DNA of 64,000 nucleotides. Source: JAEUWI01 sp942492815 (lineage in GTDB: Bacteria > Hydrogenedentota > Hydrogenedentia > Hydrogenedentales > JAEUWI01). A program made the translations under genes and the position numbers. The notes beneath the pieces are model-generated. The model ran no database searches. It was not told the DNA's origin and was given only the letters and a program-made list of their open reading frames with translations. Location of the stretch: assembly GCA_942492815.1 (NCBI GenBank), contig OW818658.1:4216001-4280000 (forward strand), in the 5' to 3' direction. Positions 9,187-16,981 of the stretch are shown piece by piece (within the stretch, counting starts at the first letter, position 1; every line of letters starts with the position of its first letter).

Positions 9187-9316
9187 GGGACCGTCCTGCA
9201 CGCAACGGCACCCAATCGGTCAAATTCGACTTCGTCCATTTTCCAGAATCCACCCAAGTGAAGCCCGCCTCAACGTGCGGGACCGTCCCCCGCTTTTAAA
9301 TACGCGGGACCGTCCC
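9187..9316 (+). repeat. Left fragment of the 233-bp palindrome-rich repeat, interrupted by an IS
   Basis: This 130-bp stretch is near-identical to the corresponding part of the two tandem units at 16039-16504. It contains GGGACCGTCCT (9187-9197), GGGACCGTCCC (9279-9289) and GGGACCGTCCC (9306-9316). It stops exactly at the left end of the IS4-like element. The rest of the unit resumes on the far side of that element at 15951. Confidence 0.8.
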
Positions 9317-9328
9317 GAATGGCACTAA

Positions 9329-11345
9329 CCCATCTTCCGCAGTTATCCACTCATTCCGGTCGAATATGGTTATTTCATCGACGTAAGTTCTTTACTACGT
9401 TGGACACGCTCCTGAATTTGGCGTGTAGTCCAGACCGCCCTCTTGCGGGTTTTTGGCGTCCGTGCCACTATGGTGGTGGCCATAGAGAACCGCCTTGTGT
9501 TTCTGAAACCTCATCGCCGCGAGAAGAAAGGCGTCGTCTACGAGTACTGGACGCTTGAGGAGTCGGTTCGTACGGTCGAGGGCCCCCGTCATCGCACCGT
9601 GGCGACGCTTGGCAAGCTGCCGGGGTTGGAAGAGGAGGCCCGGGTCGGCTGGGAGCACATCGGGGAGATTCTCGATGGCCGCGCCACCAGCTCGACCTGC
9701 TGCGGCGGGAGCCGTCGCCTCCGGCCTGGGCGCGGGTGGACACGTCGCGCCTGCGTGTAGAGCGGCTGCGCAAGTTCGGAGAAGTTTACCTGGGCCTGGC
9801 GCTGTGGCGTCGGCTGAAGCTGGATGCTTTCTTCAGCGAGGCCATGGAGCCCGGTCGCGAGGAGATTGCCTGGAGCACCATGGCGTGTATCCTGGTCCTG
9901 GCCCGGTTTTGCGCGCCGTCGTCGGAGTTGCAGATTGCCCAGTTCTGGTACGGCAAAACGGCCCTGGATGAACTGCTTCAGGTGCCGGAGGCAAAGGTGA
10001 ACGATGACCGGCTGTACCGCGCGCTGGACGAACTGCTCCCCCACAAGGACGGGCTCTTCCGCCATTTCCAGCGGGTCTACGGCGAGCTGTTTGGCACCGT
10101 CTTCGATATCCTGCTCTACGACATCACCTCCACCTACTTCGAGGGTCGGGCCAAAGGCAACGCCCAGGCCCAACACGGCTACTCGCGCGACAAGCGTTCC
10201 GACTGCGTTCAGGTGTGCATTGGCCTGGTCGCCACGCCCGAGGGGCTGCCGCTGGCCTATGAAGTCTTCGATGGCAACCGAACAGACGTAACCACGGTCG
10301 AGGAAATTGTGGAGGCGATGCGGAAGAAATACGGCCACGAGCGACGCACCTGGGTGATGGACCGCGGGATGGTGAGCGAGAAGAATCTCTCCATGCTGCG
10401 CGAGGTCCAGGCCAGCTACATCGTGGGCACGCCCAAGTCCGAGCTCAAGACCTTTGAACAAAAACTCCTGGAGGACGACTGGGAACAAGTGGGGCCCGGC
10501 GTTGAAGTGAAACTGTGCGCGGCACCCGAAGGCGATGCGGAAACCTTTGTGCTGTGCCGCTCCGAAGGCCGCATCCAGAAAGAACACGCCATCCGCGAGA
10601 AGCAGGTCAAACGGCTCGAAGCCGAACTGGACGGCCTCAAGGCCAGCATCCAGGCCGACAAGCGGGCCCTGCGCAACTACAGCACCGCCGAACGGCGCGT
10701 GGGCCGCCTCTTCCAGAAGTACTCCCGCGCGGCCCGCTGGTTCGAGGTGAAAATCACCGAAGAGGACGACCCAAAGCACAAGAGCGGGAAGCGCCTCGCC
10801 ATCTCGATAAACAAGAACGAGGAGTACCGTGAATGGAGCGAGCTGGCGGACGGCTGCTACCTGCTGCGCACCAATCTTCAGGGCTGGGAGGCCAGTGCTC
10901 TCTGGAAAACCTATATCGGCCTTACGCAGGTCGAAGACGCGTTTCGCGCCACGAAGCATGACCTCGGTCTGCGGCCTCTGTTCCACCAGAAGGAGGACCG
11001 CACCCGTGCGCACATCCTCGTGTGCTTCCTCGCCTTGGTCCTGTGGCGTACCCTGCAACAATGGATGGACGGCTGCGGCCTCGGCACCGCCCCCAGAAAG
11101 CTGCTCGAACACATGGCCGAAGTACGTTCCATGGACGTCATTCTCCCCACGGACGCGGGCACCGACGTGCGCCTGCGAACCGTCGAGCTAAGCCCGACAA
11201 GCACCTGGCCATTCTACTGGACAAACTGAAGCTGCCCCTGCCCACCAAACCTAAACCGATCTAAAATGTAGTCCAGACTTTTGCGACGGAATGCCCAATT
11301 CCCAAGCAAGTATCGACTTTGCAATTGCTAACTGCGGAAGATGGG
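9329..11345 (+). mobile_element. IS1634-type insertion sequence nested in the IS4-like left end
   Basis: Terminal inverted repeats of 17 bp, CCCATCTTCCGCAGTTA at 9329-9345 and its exact reverse complement at 11329-11345, bound 2,017 bp. CTAA is duplicated directly outside both ends (9325-9328 and 11346-11349). Joining the flanks regenerates the inverted repeat of the host IS4-like element, which independently confirms both boundaries. The element carries one frameshifted transposase gene. Confidence 0.85.
9470..11264 (+). pseudogene. IS1634-family transposase, broken by two frameshifts
   Basis: The N-terminal part (from 9470) encodes KKGVVYEYWTLEESVRTV and VATLGKLPGLEEE, hallmarks of IS1634/IS1549 transposases. 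The frame is lost near 9688, where one base appears missing; the sense continues in another frame as HQLDLLRREP and then through the catalytic core 9736-11180. There DILLYDITSTYFEG holds the first DDE aspartate, WVMDRGMVS the second, and IGLTQVEDAFRATK the glutamate region. A second shift near 11178-11190 moves the C-terminus (KPDKHLAILLDKLKLPLP, ending at 11264) to a third frame. IS1634 transposases normally come from one frame, so this copy is probably dead unless the indels are assembly errors. Confidence 0.85.
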
Positions 11346-11589
11346 CTAACTTAGGGCCTTTGGGGTTGTTGTTTTTTTGGGTGCATATTTCGGCACGAGT
11401 AGTCCATCGGAAACGGCGGATCGCGGCCACTGATTTCGGCGTGGCGCGGCCACCTGTTTCGGGCGCGGCCGGGCTAGTCCGCAGGAAGGGCTTTGGGTGG
11501 TGTTAGAATGTAGTGCGGCCACCGTACAGGAGCGAGGGGAAGTCACGTCGAACGCGCTTCCCCTCGGAGCATAGCGACGGTGGTCCGCT

Positions 11590-12330
11590 TTATTTCTGTA
11601 CGTTCTTCTGTTTCTTTCTGAGGGAGTCACCCTTGAGGGAGAGTTTGTGGGCGTTGTGCACCAGTCTGTCAAGGATAGCGTCGCCCAGGGTGGGGTCACC
11701 GATGATCTTGTGCCATTTCTCGATGGGAAACTGGCTGGCAATCAGGGTCGAGCGCAGGTCGTGGCGCTCCTCCAGGATCTCCAGGACGTCCCGGCGCTGC
11801 TCGTCGGTGAAGTTGGCCAGTCCCCAGTCGTCAATGACGAGGAGATCGACGCGGGCATAGGCCGTCAGGAGCTTCCGGTAGCGCCCGTCGGCCCGGCCCA
11901 GGGCCAGCTCGTCAAAGAGCTGGGATGCCCGCGTGTAGACGGCCCTGTAGCCTTCGCGGCAGGCCTTGTGAGCCAGTGCGCAGGCGAGGTAGCTCTTGCC
12001 CACGCCGGTTGACCCGGTGATGAGGACGTTGTGGTGTTCGCGAATCCACTGGCAACCGGCCAGGGACAACACGAGGGACTTGTCGAGACCACGCGGGTGC
12101 CGGAAGTCCACATCCTCAATGGTGGCGGTCTGCCGCAGCTTGGCCTGCTTCAGACGGAGCTTCAAGCGGCTGTCGTCGCGTTCGGCGGATTCGCGGTCCA
12201 CCAGCAGGGCCAGCCGGTCCACGAAGCTGAGACGCTCGTACTCGGCACAGCGGTCCTGTTCTTCGAGGGCCCTGGCCATGCCGAAGAGGCGCAGTTCGTG
12301 GAGCCTGGTGACGGTGGGGTGCTTCAGCAT
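11590..12330 (-). CDS. istB: IS21 helper ATPase IstB
   Basis: A 246-residue AAA+ ATPase of the DnaC/IstB family. Walker A is GSTGVGKS (about residues 106-113) and Walker B is DLLVIDDWGL. The N-terminal IstB leader (TVTRLHELRLFGMARALEEQ) and the sensor motif STLIASQFPIEKWH with LVHNAHKLSLKGDSLRK at the end are typical. It assists the IstA transposase in target selection and strand transfer. The start overlaps the end of istA by 7 nt. Length and motifs are intact, so the gene looks functional. Confidence 0.95.
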   Translation of the reverse strand: MLKHPTVTRLHELRLFGMARALEEQDRCAEYERLSFVDRLALLVDRESAERDDSRLKLRLKQAKLRQTATIEDVDFRHPRGLDKSLVLSLAGCQWIREHHNVLITGSTGVGKSYLACALAHKACREGYRAVYTRASQLFDELALGRADGRYRKLLTAYARVDLLVIDDWGLANFTDEQRRDVLEILEERHDLRSTLIASQFPIEKWHKIIGDPTLGDAILDRLVHNAHKLSLKGDSLRKKQKNVQK

Positions 12331-13871
12331 GATTCGCTCCCTTCTACGGCATCGCGGTAGTACTCCGCGCCACGGATATTGTCGTGCTCCACAGGCGCTA
12401 CTTCCTGGGGCTTTCCGGGCAGGGGCCGCTGGTCCAAGCCGCGCTTGAGGATAGACTCGATGCTCTTGAAGCTGGCCGTTTTCGTGACCAGGGCGCGGGC
12501 GCAGGCCGCTTCAAGGCGTTCGGGTCCATATTCCTTGCCGAGGCGCATGAGCCCGAGACAGGCCCGGAATCCCTGCTGGGGATGGGGCCGGGAGCGCAGA
12601 ATCGTCTCGACCACAGACACGGTCTGCACGCCGGTCTTCTCCGCCCAGCGCACCAGTCGCTCGGGTGTCCACTCGGCGTACGCGCGGTGGCTTTTGGGCA
12701 TGTGTTCGGGCAGGGTGGCATAGAGCCCCGAACGCGGTTGGCGCAGGTGGCTGGCCACGCGCTTGTGTTTGTGGAAGCACTCCACGCCCGTGGCGGTCAG
12801 GCGTACGTCCATGGACTGGTTCACCAGTTGGTAGGGCACGCTGTAGTAGCTGCCCTCGACGCTTATGTGGTAGTCGATGTTGACCCGCGCCTTTCTCCAC
12901 TCCGCGTATTCATAGGCTACTGCGGGGAGCGGGCGCAGTGCGGGTTGGTCCAGCTGTTCGAAGAGCGAACGGCGGTTGCCCTCCATCTTCTGGAATGGGC
13001 GCTGGTTGTATTGGATGAGCTGCCATGCGATGGCTTCATTGAGGTCGTGGAGGGAGAAGAAGGTGCGGTTGCGCAGGGGAGCCAGGACACGCCGCTCCAC
13101 GTCCTGCACCGCCTTCTCTACCTTGGCCTTATCCTTGGGCTTGCGCACCCGCGCGGGAAGCAGGGCGCAACCATAGTGCTCCGCAAGGTCTTCATAGGTG
13201 CGGTTCAACTCGGGCTCGTAGCGGTGCGGAACAGTAACCCCCGCCTTGAGGTTATCCGACACCACCAGGGCCGATACTCCGCCGTAGAAGGCGAAGGCCC
13301 GAACATGGGCCATGACCCATTCCGGTAGACTTTGCGTCCAGCAGGCCTCGACGTAGGTGTAGTTGCTCGCCCCCAGCACCGCCACGAAGATCTGAGCAGG
13401 ACGTACTTCACCCGTCTTCGGATCCGTGACCGGCATCGTCTGCCCGCAGTAGTCCACAAACATCCGCTCGCCTGCCTTGTGCTCCTGGCGCATGGGCAGG
13501 TCCAGCGTCTCCCGCCATGCCCGGTAACGCACGCAGAACTGCGTGTACTGAAAGCCGTCGGGATGGGCCTCCTTGTATTCTTCCCAGACCAGTTGAAGCG
13601 TAACACCCTTGCGCGCAAGCTGGCGGTGGACTTCCCCCCAATCCGGGACAAAGCGAGGTCCCGCATCCAAGGGTTCCGGCGTCTCGAACAGAAGTCGTTC
13701 CAACGCCTCATCCGTGAGATCCGTCAGCAGGGGCCATGACAGCCCCATCTCCCCAGCCCGCTGCACGTACTTTCCCACGGTGCTCCGCGCCAGCGAGCAA
13801 CTCGCGGCAACCGTTCGCTCGCTCAAGCCACACTCCCAACGCAGACGCAATACTTCCCTGATTTTCCTCAT
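12324..13871 (-). CDS. istA: IS21 transposase IstA
   Basis: A 515-residue transposase with an N-terminal helix-turn-helix (KIREVLRLRWECGLSERTVAASCSLARSTVGKYVQRA), an rve-type DDE integrase core (GERMFVDYCGQTMPV, then ALVVSDNLKAGV, with the Glu in the KVEKAVQDVERRV region) and the C-terminal Mu-transposase-like beta-barrel (YSVPYQLVNQSMDVRLTATGVECFHKHKRVASH). It binds the repeated subterminal sites and catalyses transposition with IstB. The frame is complete and uninterrupted, in contrast to the IS1634 and ISL3 transposases in this window, which suggests that this is the youngest insertion. Confidence 0.95.
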   Translation of the reverse strand: MRKIREVLRLRWECGLSERTVAASCSLARSTVGKYVQRAGEMGLSWPLLTDLTDEALERLLFETPEPLDAGPRFVPDWGEVHRQLARKGVTLQLVWEEYKEAHPDGFQYTQFCVRYRAWRETLDLPMRQEHKAGERMFVDYCGQTMPVTDPKTGEVRPAQIFVAVLGASNYTYVEACWTQSLPEWVMAHVRAFAFYGGVSALVVSDNLKAGVTVPHRYEPELNRTYEDLAEHYGCALLPARVRKPKDKAKVEKAVQDVERRVLAPLRNRTFFSLHDLNEAIAWQLIQYNQRPFQKMEGNRRSLFEQLDQPALRPLPAVAYEYAEWRKARVNIDYHISVEGSYYSVPYQLVNQSMDVRLTATGVECFHKHKRVASHLRQPRSGLYATLPEHMPKSHRAYAEWTPERLVRWAEKTGVQTVSVVETILRSRPHPQQGFRACLGLMRLGKEYGPERLEAACARALVTKTASFKSIESILKRGLDQRPLPGKPQEVAPVEHDNIRGAEYYRDAVEGSESC

Positions 13872-14097
13872 CGGATTCTCCCAGGCACTTCGTGCCGGTC
13901 ATGCTCCAGCCGCCATGGCTGGAAAACGACACACGATACCCGGAATAGAAATCAGAAAGTGCCCCTGGCAGAGAGATGGCCGCACCCGAAATCGATGGCC
14001 GCGCCTACCCGAAACAGGTGGCCGCGCCGAAACGTTCTAGCTGGCCGCGATCAGCCGAAATGGAGAAGTGGCCGCGCCCGAAATATGCATTGGGCAG

Positions 14098-14469
14098 CTA
14101 TCTGTTTCTCGAGCGCTTTGGCACGCCTTCGGTCTTTGCTTCGAGCAGTTCCAGCGAGACGTCCCGCAGTTGTTGGAGCAAGGCTTCGAGCTTTCGGTTC
14201 TCGACGATTGCATGCTGGTATGGCTTGAGTTGACTTGCGCTCAAGTTTACCGTGACTGTCTTTCCCTCCCGTTTCCACGTCCACTGATTGTAGGGGCCGT
14301 ACTCCTTTTGCATTCCGGGATTTTTGGGGTCGTCCCGCACGATACTGCGCCGGGTTATGGTCCCGTGCAGGACGGGGCCGATTTTTGCAATGCGCTGGAG
14401 GATTTGGGTCCTCCTCCGCTCCATTGCCTCGATCTGTTTGAGGCTCTTTTGGGGTTCTTGCGTCGCCAT
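14098..14469 (-). CDS. DUF6788-type transposon accessory protein
   Basis: A 123-residue protein starting at MATQEPQKS (ATG at 14467-14469). I reject the longer frame because it runs antisense through the transposase start. The core IEAMERRRTQILQRIAKIGPVLHGTITRR, then KEYGPYNQWTWKREGKTVTVNLS and a helical C-terminus match the small DUF6788 family commonly found beside transposases. Usual DUF6788 members have a Cys-rich knuckle after the GSL(V) stretch; here it is replaced by RSIVRDDPKNPGMQ with no cysteines. It is divergent from the transposase and shares a palindromic control region with it. Function unknown; DNA binding is a guess from charge and context. Confidence 0.7.
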   Translation of the reverse strand: MATQEPQKSLKQIEAMERRRTQILQRIAKIGPVLHGTITRRSIVRDDPKNPGMQKEYGPYNQWTWKREGKTVTVNLSASQLKPYQHAIVENRKLEALLQQLRDVSLELLEAKTEGVPKRSRNR

Positions 14470-14505
14470 TTGTGCGTCTCCATGTTCAGTATGCCATAGC
14501 CTGTA

Positions 14506-14529
14506 ACTACAAGTAGTGATACTTGTAGT
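14506..14529. promoter_or_regulatory. Inverted repeat in the divergent DUF6788/transposase promoter region
   Basis: ACTACAAGTA (14506-14515) and TACTTGTAGT (14520-14529) are exact inverted repeats separated by GTGA. They sit 37 nt before the DUF6788 start and 31 nt before the transposase start, the only spacer between the divergent genes. This is a good position for an operator that controls both, perhaps bound by the DUF6788 protein or by a host BlaI-like protein (both contain TACT/AGTA-type arms). Confidence 0.55.
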
Positions 14530-14559
14530 ATAGCCGGACTCAACCGGAAAGGGCCACGC

Positions 14560-15942
14560 GTGAAACAGAACAGAACCTCCAACACCAGCCGCGCGGCCGA
14601 CATTCAGGACGAATTCACCGCGCTCTTCCAGCGCCTCATTCATTGGCCGGCCCAGTTTCGCGCCGAGCGTGTGCGCCACTACACGCCCGAGCGCACCTTC
14701 TGGCTTTTCCTGGGCCAGGCGATGGACGCGGGTGGGTCGTGCCACGGGGCCGTGGCCCGATTCCGGGCACGGCTGGGGGAGCGCGGAAGAGGCCTGAGCA
14801 CCAGCAGCGCCGCCTATTGCAAGGCGCGCAAGCGCCTGCCCGAAGACGCCTTGGAACAGATACGGGCCGAGGTGGCGGGTAAGACCCGTGAGCTGGCGGG
14901 AGCCGAGGCGCTCTTATGGCGGGGCCGACGGGTCAAGGCCGTGGACGGTTCGAGTGTATCCATGCCTGATACGGCTGAAAATCAGGCACAGTGGCCCCAA
15001 CCCAGTGCCCAGAAACCCGGTTGTGGATTTCCGGTAATGCGCCTGGCCGTCTTGTTCTGCGTAGCCTCCGGCGCGGTGATTGACTGCGCCCGATCGGCGC
15101 TGGGCACCGGGGAGCGTACCCTGTTCCGGAGGCTCTGGCACGCTCTGGAAAAAGGAGATATCGTCCTGGCCGACCGGGGCTTTTGCTGTTTTTCCGACTA
15201 CTGGCAGCTGGAGCAGCGAGGGGTCGACTGCGTCATGCGAAAGAATACCAAGGTATGTGTCAAGAGCACGTTGTCCAAGCGGTTGGGTAAAGGCGATAAA
15301 ATTCTATGGTGGCACAAAAGCCAGACCCGGCCCCCGCAGATGGACGGGGAACTCTGGCATGCTCTCCCCGCCACCATCCTCGTGCGCGAAATTGAGGTCG
15401 ATATCGCGCATAAAGGCTTCCGCACCAAGCATCTTGTCATCGCCACTACGCTGCTGGACGCCACGGCATATCCCAAGTCGGCCGTGGAAGATCTCTACCG
15501 CCAGCGCTGGAAAGTCGAACTGTGGCTGCGCGACCTGAAGATCACCCAGGGAGCCGATATTTTGCGCTGCAAAAGCCCCGAAATGATCCACAAGGAACTT
15601 ACCATGCACGTGATCGCCTACAACCTCGTGCGCGCCGCCATACTCCAAGCCGCTCTGGTGCATGGGCACCGACCAGAGGAACTCGCGTACAAGCCCTGTC
15701 TCGACACCCTTCGGCAGTGGGCGAAACACTTCACCCAGCCGAAAACCACAAAACAAAAGGCTTGCCTGCTCTGGGAACTTCTACTCGATACCCTCGCCCG
15801 AAACAGACTCCCAAAAAGGCCAGACCGAATCGAACCGAGAGCAAAAAAGCGAAGAGCGAAAAACTATGCCTTGTTAAACGAACCAAGGAAGGTATTCAAG
15901 GAGATACCCCATCGAAATCAATACAAGGCACCATTAAGTTAG
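14560..15942 (+). CDS. IS4-family DDE transposase
   Basis: A 460-residue transposase. Catalytic signatures visible: KAVDGSSVSMPDTAENQ (first Asp), DIVLADRGFCCFSDYW (second Asp), and YRQRWKVELWLRDLKITQGADILRCKSPEMIHKE, which is the Y-(2)-R-(3)-E-(6)-K box of IS4 elements. The C-terminus is strongly basic (RIEPRAKKRRAKNY). The stop codon lies inside the right terminal inverted repeat (15935-15950). The frame is intact, so this element was probably still mobile before the nested insertions; they lie outside the gene. Confidence 0.93.
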   Translation: MKQNRTSNTSRAADIQDEFTALFQRLIHWPAQFRAERVRHYTPERTFWLFLGQAMDAGGSCHGAVARFRARLGERGRGLSTSSAAYCKARKRLPEDALEQIRAEVAGKTRELAGAEALLWRGRRVKAVDGSSVSMPDTAENQAQWPQPSAQKPGCGFPVMRLAVLFCVASGAVIDCARSALGTGERTLFRRLWHALEKGDIVLADRGFCCFSDYWQLEQRGVDCVMRKNTKVCVKSTLSKRLGKGDKILWWHKSQTRPPQMDGELWHALPATILVREIEVDIAHKGFRTKHLVIATTLLDATAYPKSAVEDLYRQRWKVELWLRDLKITQGADILRCKSPEMIHKELTMHVIAYNLVRAAILQAALVHGHRPEELAYKPCLDTLRQWAKHFTQPKTTKQKACLLWELLLDTLARNRLPKRPDRIEPRAKKRRAKNYALLNEPRKVFKEIPHRNQYKAPLS

Positions 15943-15950
15943 TGCCATTC

Positions 15951-16525
15951 GGGACAGTCCCGAACGCCAAACAGGCTATCGCATGCCAGGAAATGTGTAC
16001 GACCGAAGGTCACCATCCGTTTACGCCGTTCCCTTGCGTTCAGGACAGTCCCGTCGCACCCGAGGGGACCGTCCTGCACGCAACGGCACCCAATCGGTCA
16101 AATTCGACTTCGTCCATTTTCCGGAATCCACCCAAGTGAAGCCCGCCTCAACGTGCGGGACCGTCCCCCGCTTTTAGATACACGGGACAGTCCCGAACGC
16201 GGCGCAGGCTGCGGCGCGCCGAGAACCGATTGTGAACGAGGATCGCAACCCGTTTGTCGCGTGCCCTTCCGTTCAGGACGGTCCCGTCGCACCCGAGGGG
16301 ACCGTCCTGCACGCAACAGCACTCAATCGGTCAAATTCGACTTCGTCCATTTTCCAGAATCCACCCAAGTGAAGCCCGCCTCAACGTGCGGGACCGTCCC
16401 CCGCTTTTAAATACGCGGGACAGTCCCGAACGCGGCGCAGGCTGCGGCGCGCCGAGAACCGATTGTGAACGAGGATCGCAACCCGTCTGTCGCGTGCCCT
16501 TCCGTTCAGGACAGTCCCGTCGCGA
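15951..16525 (+). repeat. 233-bp tandem repeat array with GGGACNGTCCC palindromes
   Basis: Two full units start at 16039 and 16272, with a third start at 16505 that ends after about 20 bp. The period is 233 bp with only scattered substitutions. Each unit has palindromes or near-palindromes of the form GGGACNGTCCC at four places. The stretch 15951-16038 is the degenerate end of a first unit whose beginning is at 9187-9316. Short frames inside the array repeat the same translation and are not genes. The array separates the SpoIIE phosphatase gene from the blaI promoter. Confidence 0.85.
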
Positions 16526-16539
16526 GCCAAAAAAACTTC

Positions 16540-16581
16540 TTGACAGCTACTACGCACCTAAGTACTATAGGCCATAGTACT
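16540..16581 (+). promoter_or_regulatory. blaI promoter with BlaI/MecI-type operator
   Basis: TTGACA (16540-16545), a 17-bp spacer and TACTAT (16563-16568) form a near-consensus promoter. AGTACTAT (16561-16568) and ATAGTACT (16574-16581) are exact inverted repeats around AGGCC, closely resembling the TACTA-type operators of BlaI/MecI repressors. The operator covers the -10 and start site. GGAG 7 nt before the ATG is the ribosome-binding site. Confidence 0.88.
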
Positions 16582-16600
16582 CAACATCAAGGAGCAGCCC

Positions 16601-16981
16601 ATGAAACTCGATCAACTCGGCCCGCTCCAGCGCGAGGTGCTGGACGTGCTCTGGGACAAGGGCGAGGCCACGGTGCACGACGTGCTGGACGCCTTGCCGC
16701 GGAAGAAGAAGGCGGCCTACACCACCGTGCTCACGACCTTGCAAAAACTGGAGAAAGCGGGCTGGGCCACACACGAAGAACGGGGCCGGGCCTATGTGTA
16801 TCGCGCGAAGGAATCGCGGGCCGCGGCCACAGGCAAATCCATCCGCGCCTTTCTCGGAAGCCTGTTCCAAGGGCGCCCGGATTTACTGCTGGAGCATCTG
16901 GTGAACGACACGGAACTCGACGACGAGGAATTGAAGAAGCTTCAAGACTTGATCGCGAAAAAAAGGAGGGCTAAGTCATGA
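16601..16981 (+). CDS. BlaI/MecI/CopY-family transcriptional repressor
   Basis: A 126-residue winged-helix protein. LGPLQREVLDVLWDKGEATVHDVLDALPRKKKAAYTTVLTTLQKLEKAGWATHEERGRAYVYRA is the full penicillinase-repressor domain. The C-terminal helices (residues about 75-126) would dimerise; the site normally cleaved in BlaI lies between these parts. It overlaps the M56 peptidase gene by 4 nt (ATGA), the standard repressor-sensor pairing. It probably represses its own two-gene operon through the palindrome at 16561-16581. No beta-lactamase gene is nearby, so the inducing signal is unlikely to be simply a beta-lactam. Confidence 0.93.
   Translation: MKLDQLGPLQREVLDVLWDKGEATVHDVLDALPRKKKAAYTTVLTTLQKLEKAGWATHEERGRAYVYRAKESRAAATGKSIRAFLGSLFQGRPDLLLEHLVNDTELDDEELKKLQDLIAKKRRAKS

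Larger units (their letters stand above)
11382..14089 (-). mobile_element. IS21-family insertion sequence
   Basis: The element of 2,708 bp starts TGCATATTTCGG (11382) and ends with its reverse complement, CCGAAATATGCA (14078-14089). The 5-bp target duplication TTGGG flanks it (11377-11381 and 14090-14094). Both ends contain the multiple subterminal repeats expected of IS21: about five copies of TGGCCGCG followed by CCGAAA between 13977 and 14085, and about three inverted copies between 11385 and 11475. It carries istA and istB in that order on the minus strand. It landed 8 bp beyond the stop codon of the DUF6788 gene of the host IS4-like element, so no gene was cut. Confidence 0.9.
9317..15950 (+). 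mobile_element. IS4-like element carrying two nested insertions
   Basis: The 16-bp terminal inverted repeat GAATGGCACTAACTTA is intact on the right as its reverse complement (15935-15950). On the left it is split into 9317-9328 and 11350-11353 by the IS1634-type insertion. Removing both nested elements restores an element of about 1.9 kb with a DDE transposase and a divergent DUF6788 gene. The flanks are GGGACCGTCCC (9306-9316) and GGGACAGTCCC (15951-15961), compatible with an 11-bp target duplication of a repeat palindrome with one later mismatch. The outer flanks read as one continuous repeat unit when the element is removed. Confidence 0.82.

Noticed and set aside
9589..11112. Minus-strand frame of 507 codons opposite the IS1634 transposase
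   Set aside because: Antisense shadow of the transposase. The plus-strand reading has the DDE motifs despite two frameshifts.
9424..11278. TGTAGTCCAGAC direct repeats (9424-9435 and 11267-11278) as target duplication of the IS1634-type element
   Set aside because: The 17-bp inverted repeats at 9329 and 11345 lie outside them, and removing 9329-11345 plus one CTAA restores the host element's terminal repeat. The direct repeats are therefore internal to the element.
16039..16504. CRISPR array
   Set aside because: The 233-bp period, near-identical whole units and internal palindromes do not fit alternating 25-40-bp repeats and unique spacers. No cas genes are present.
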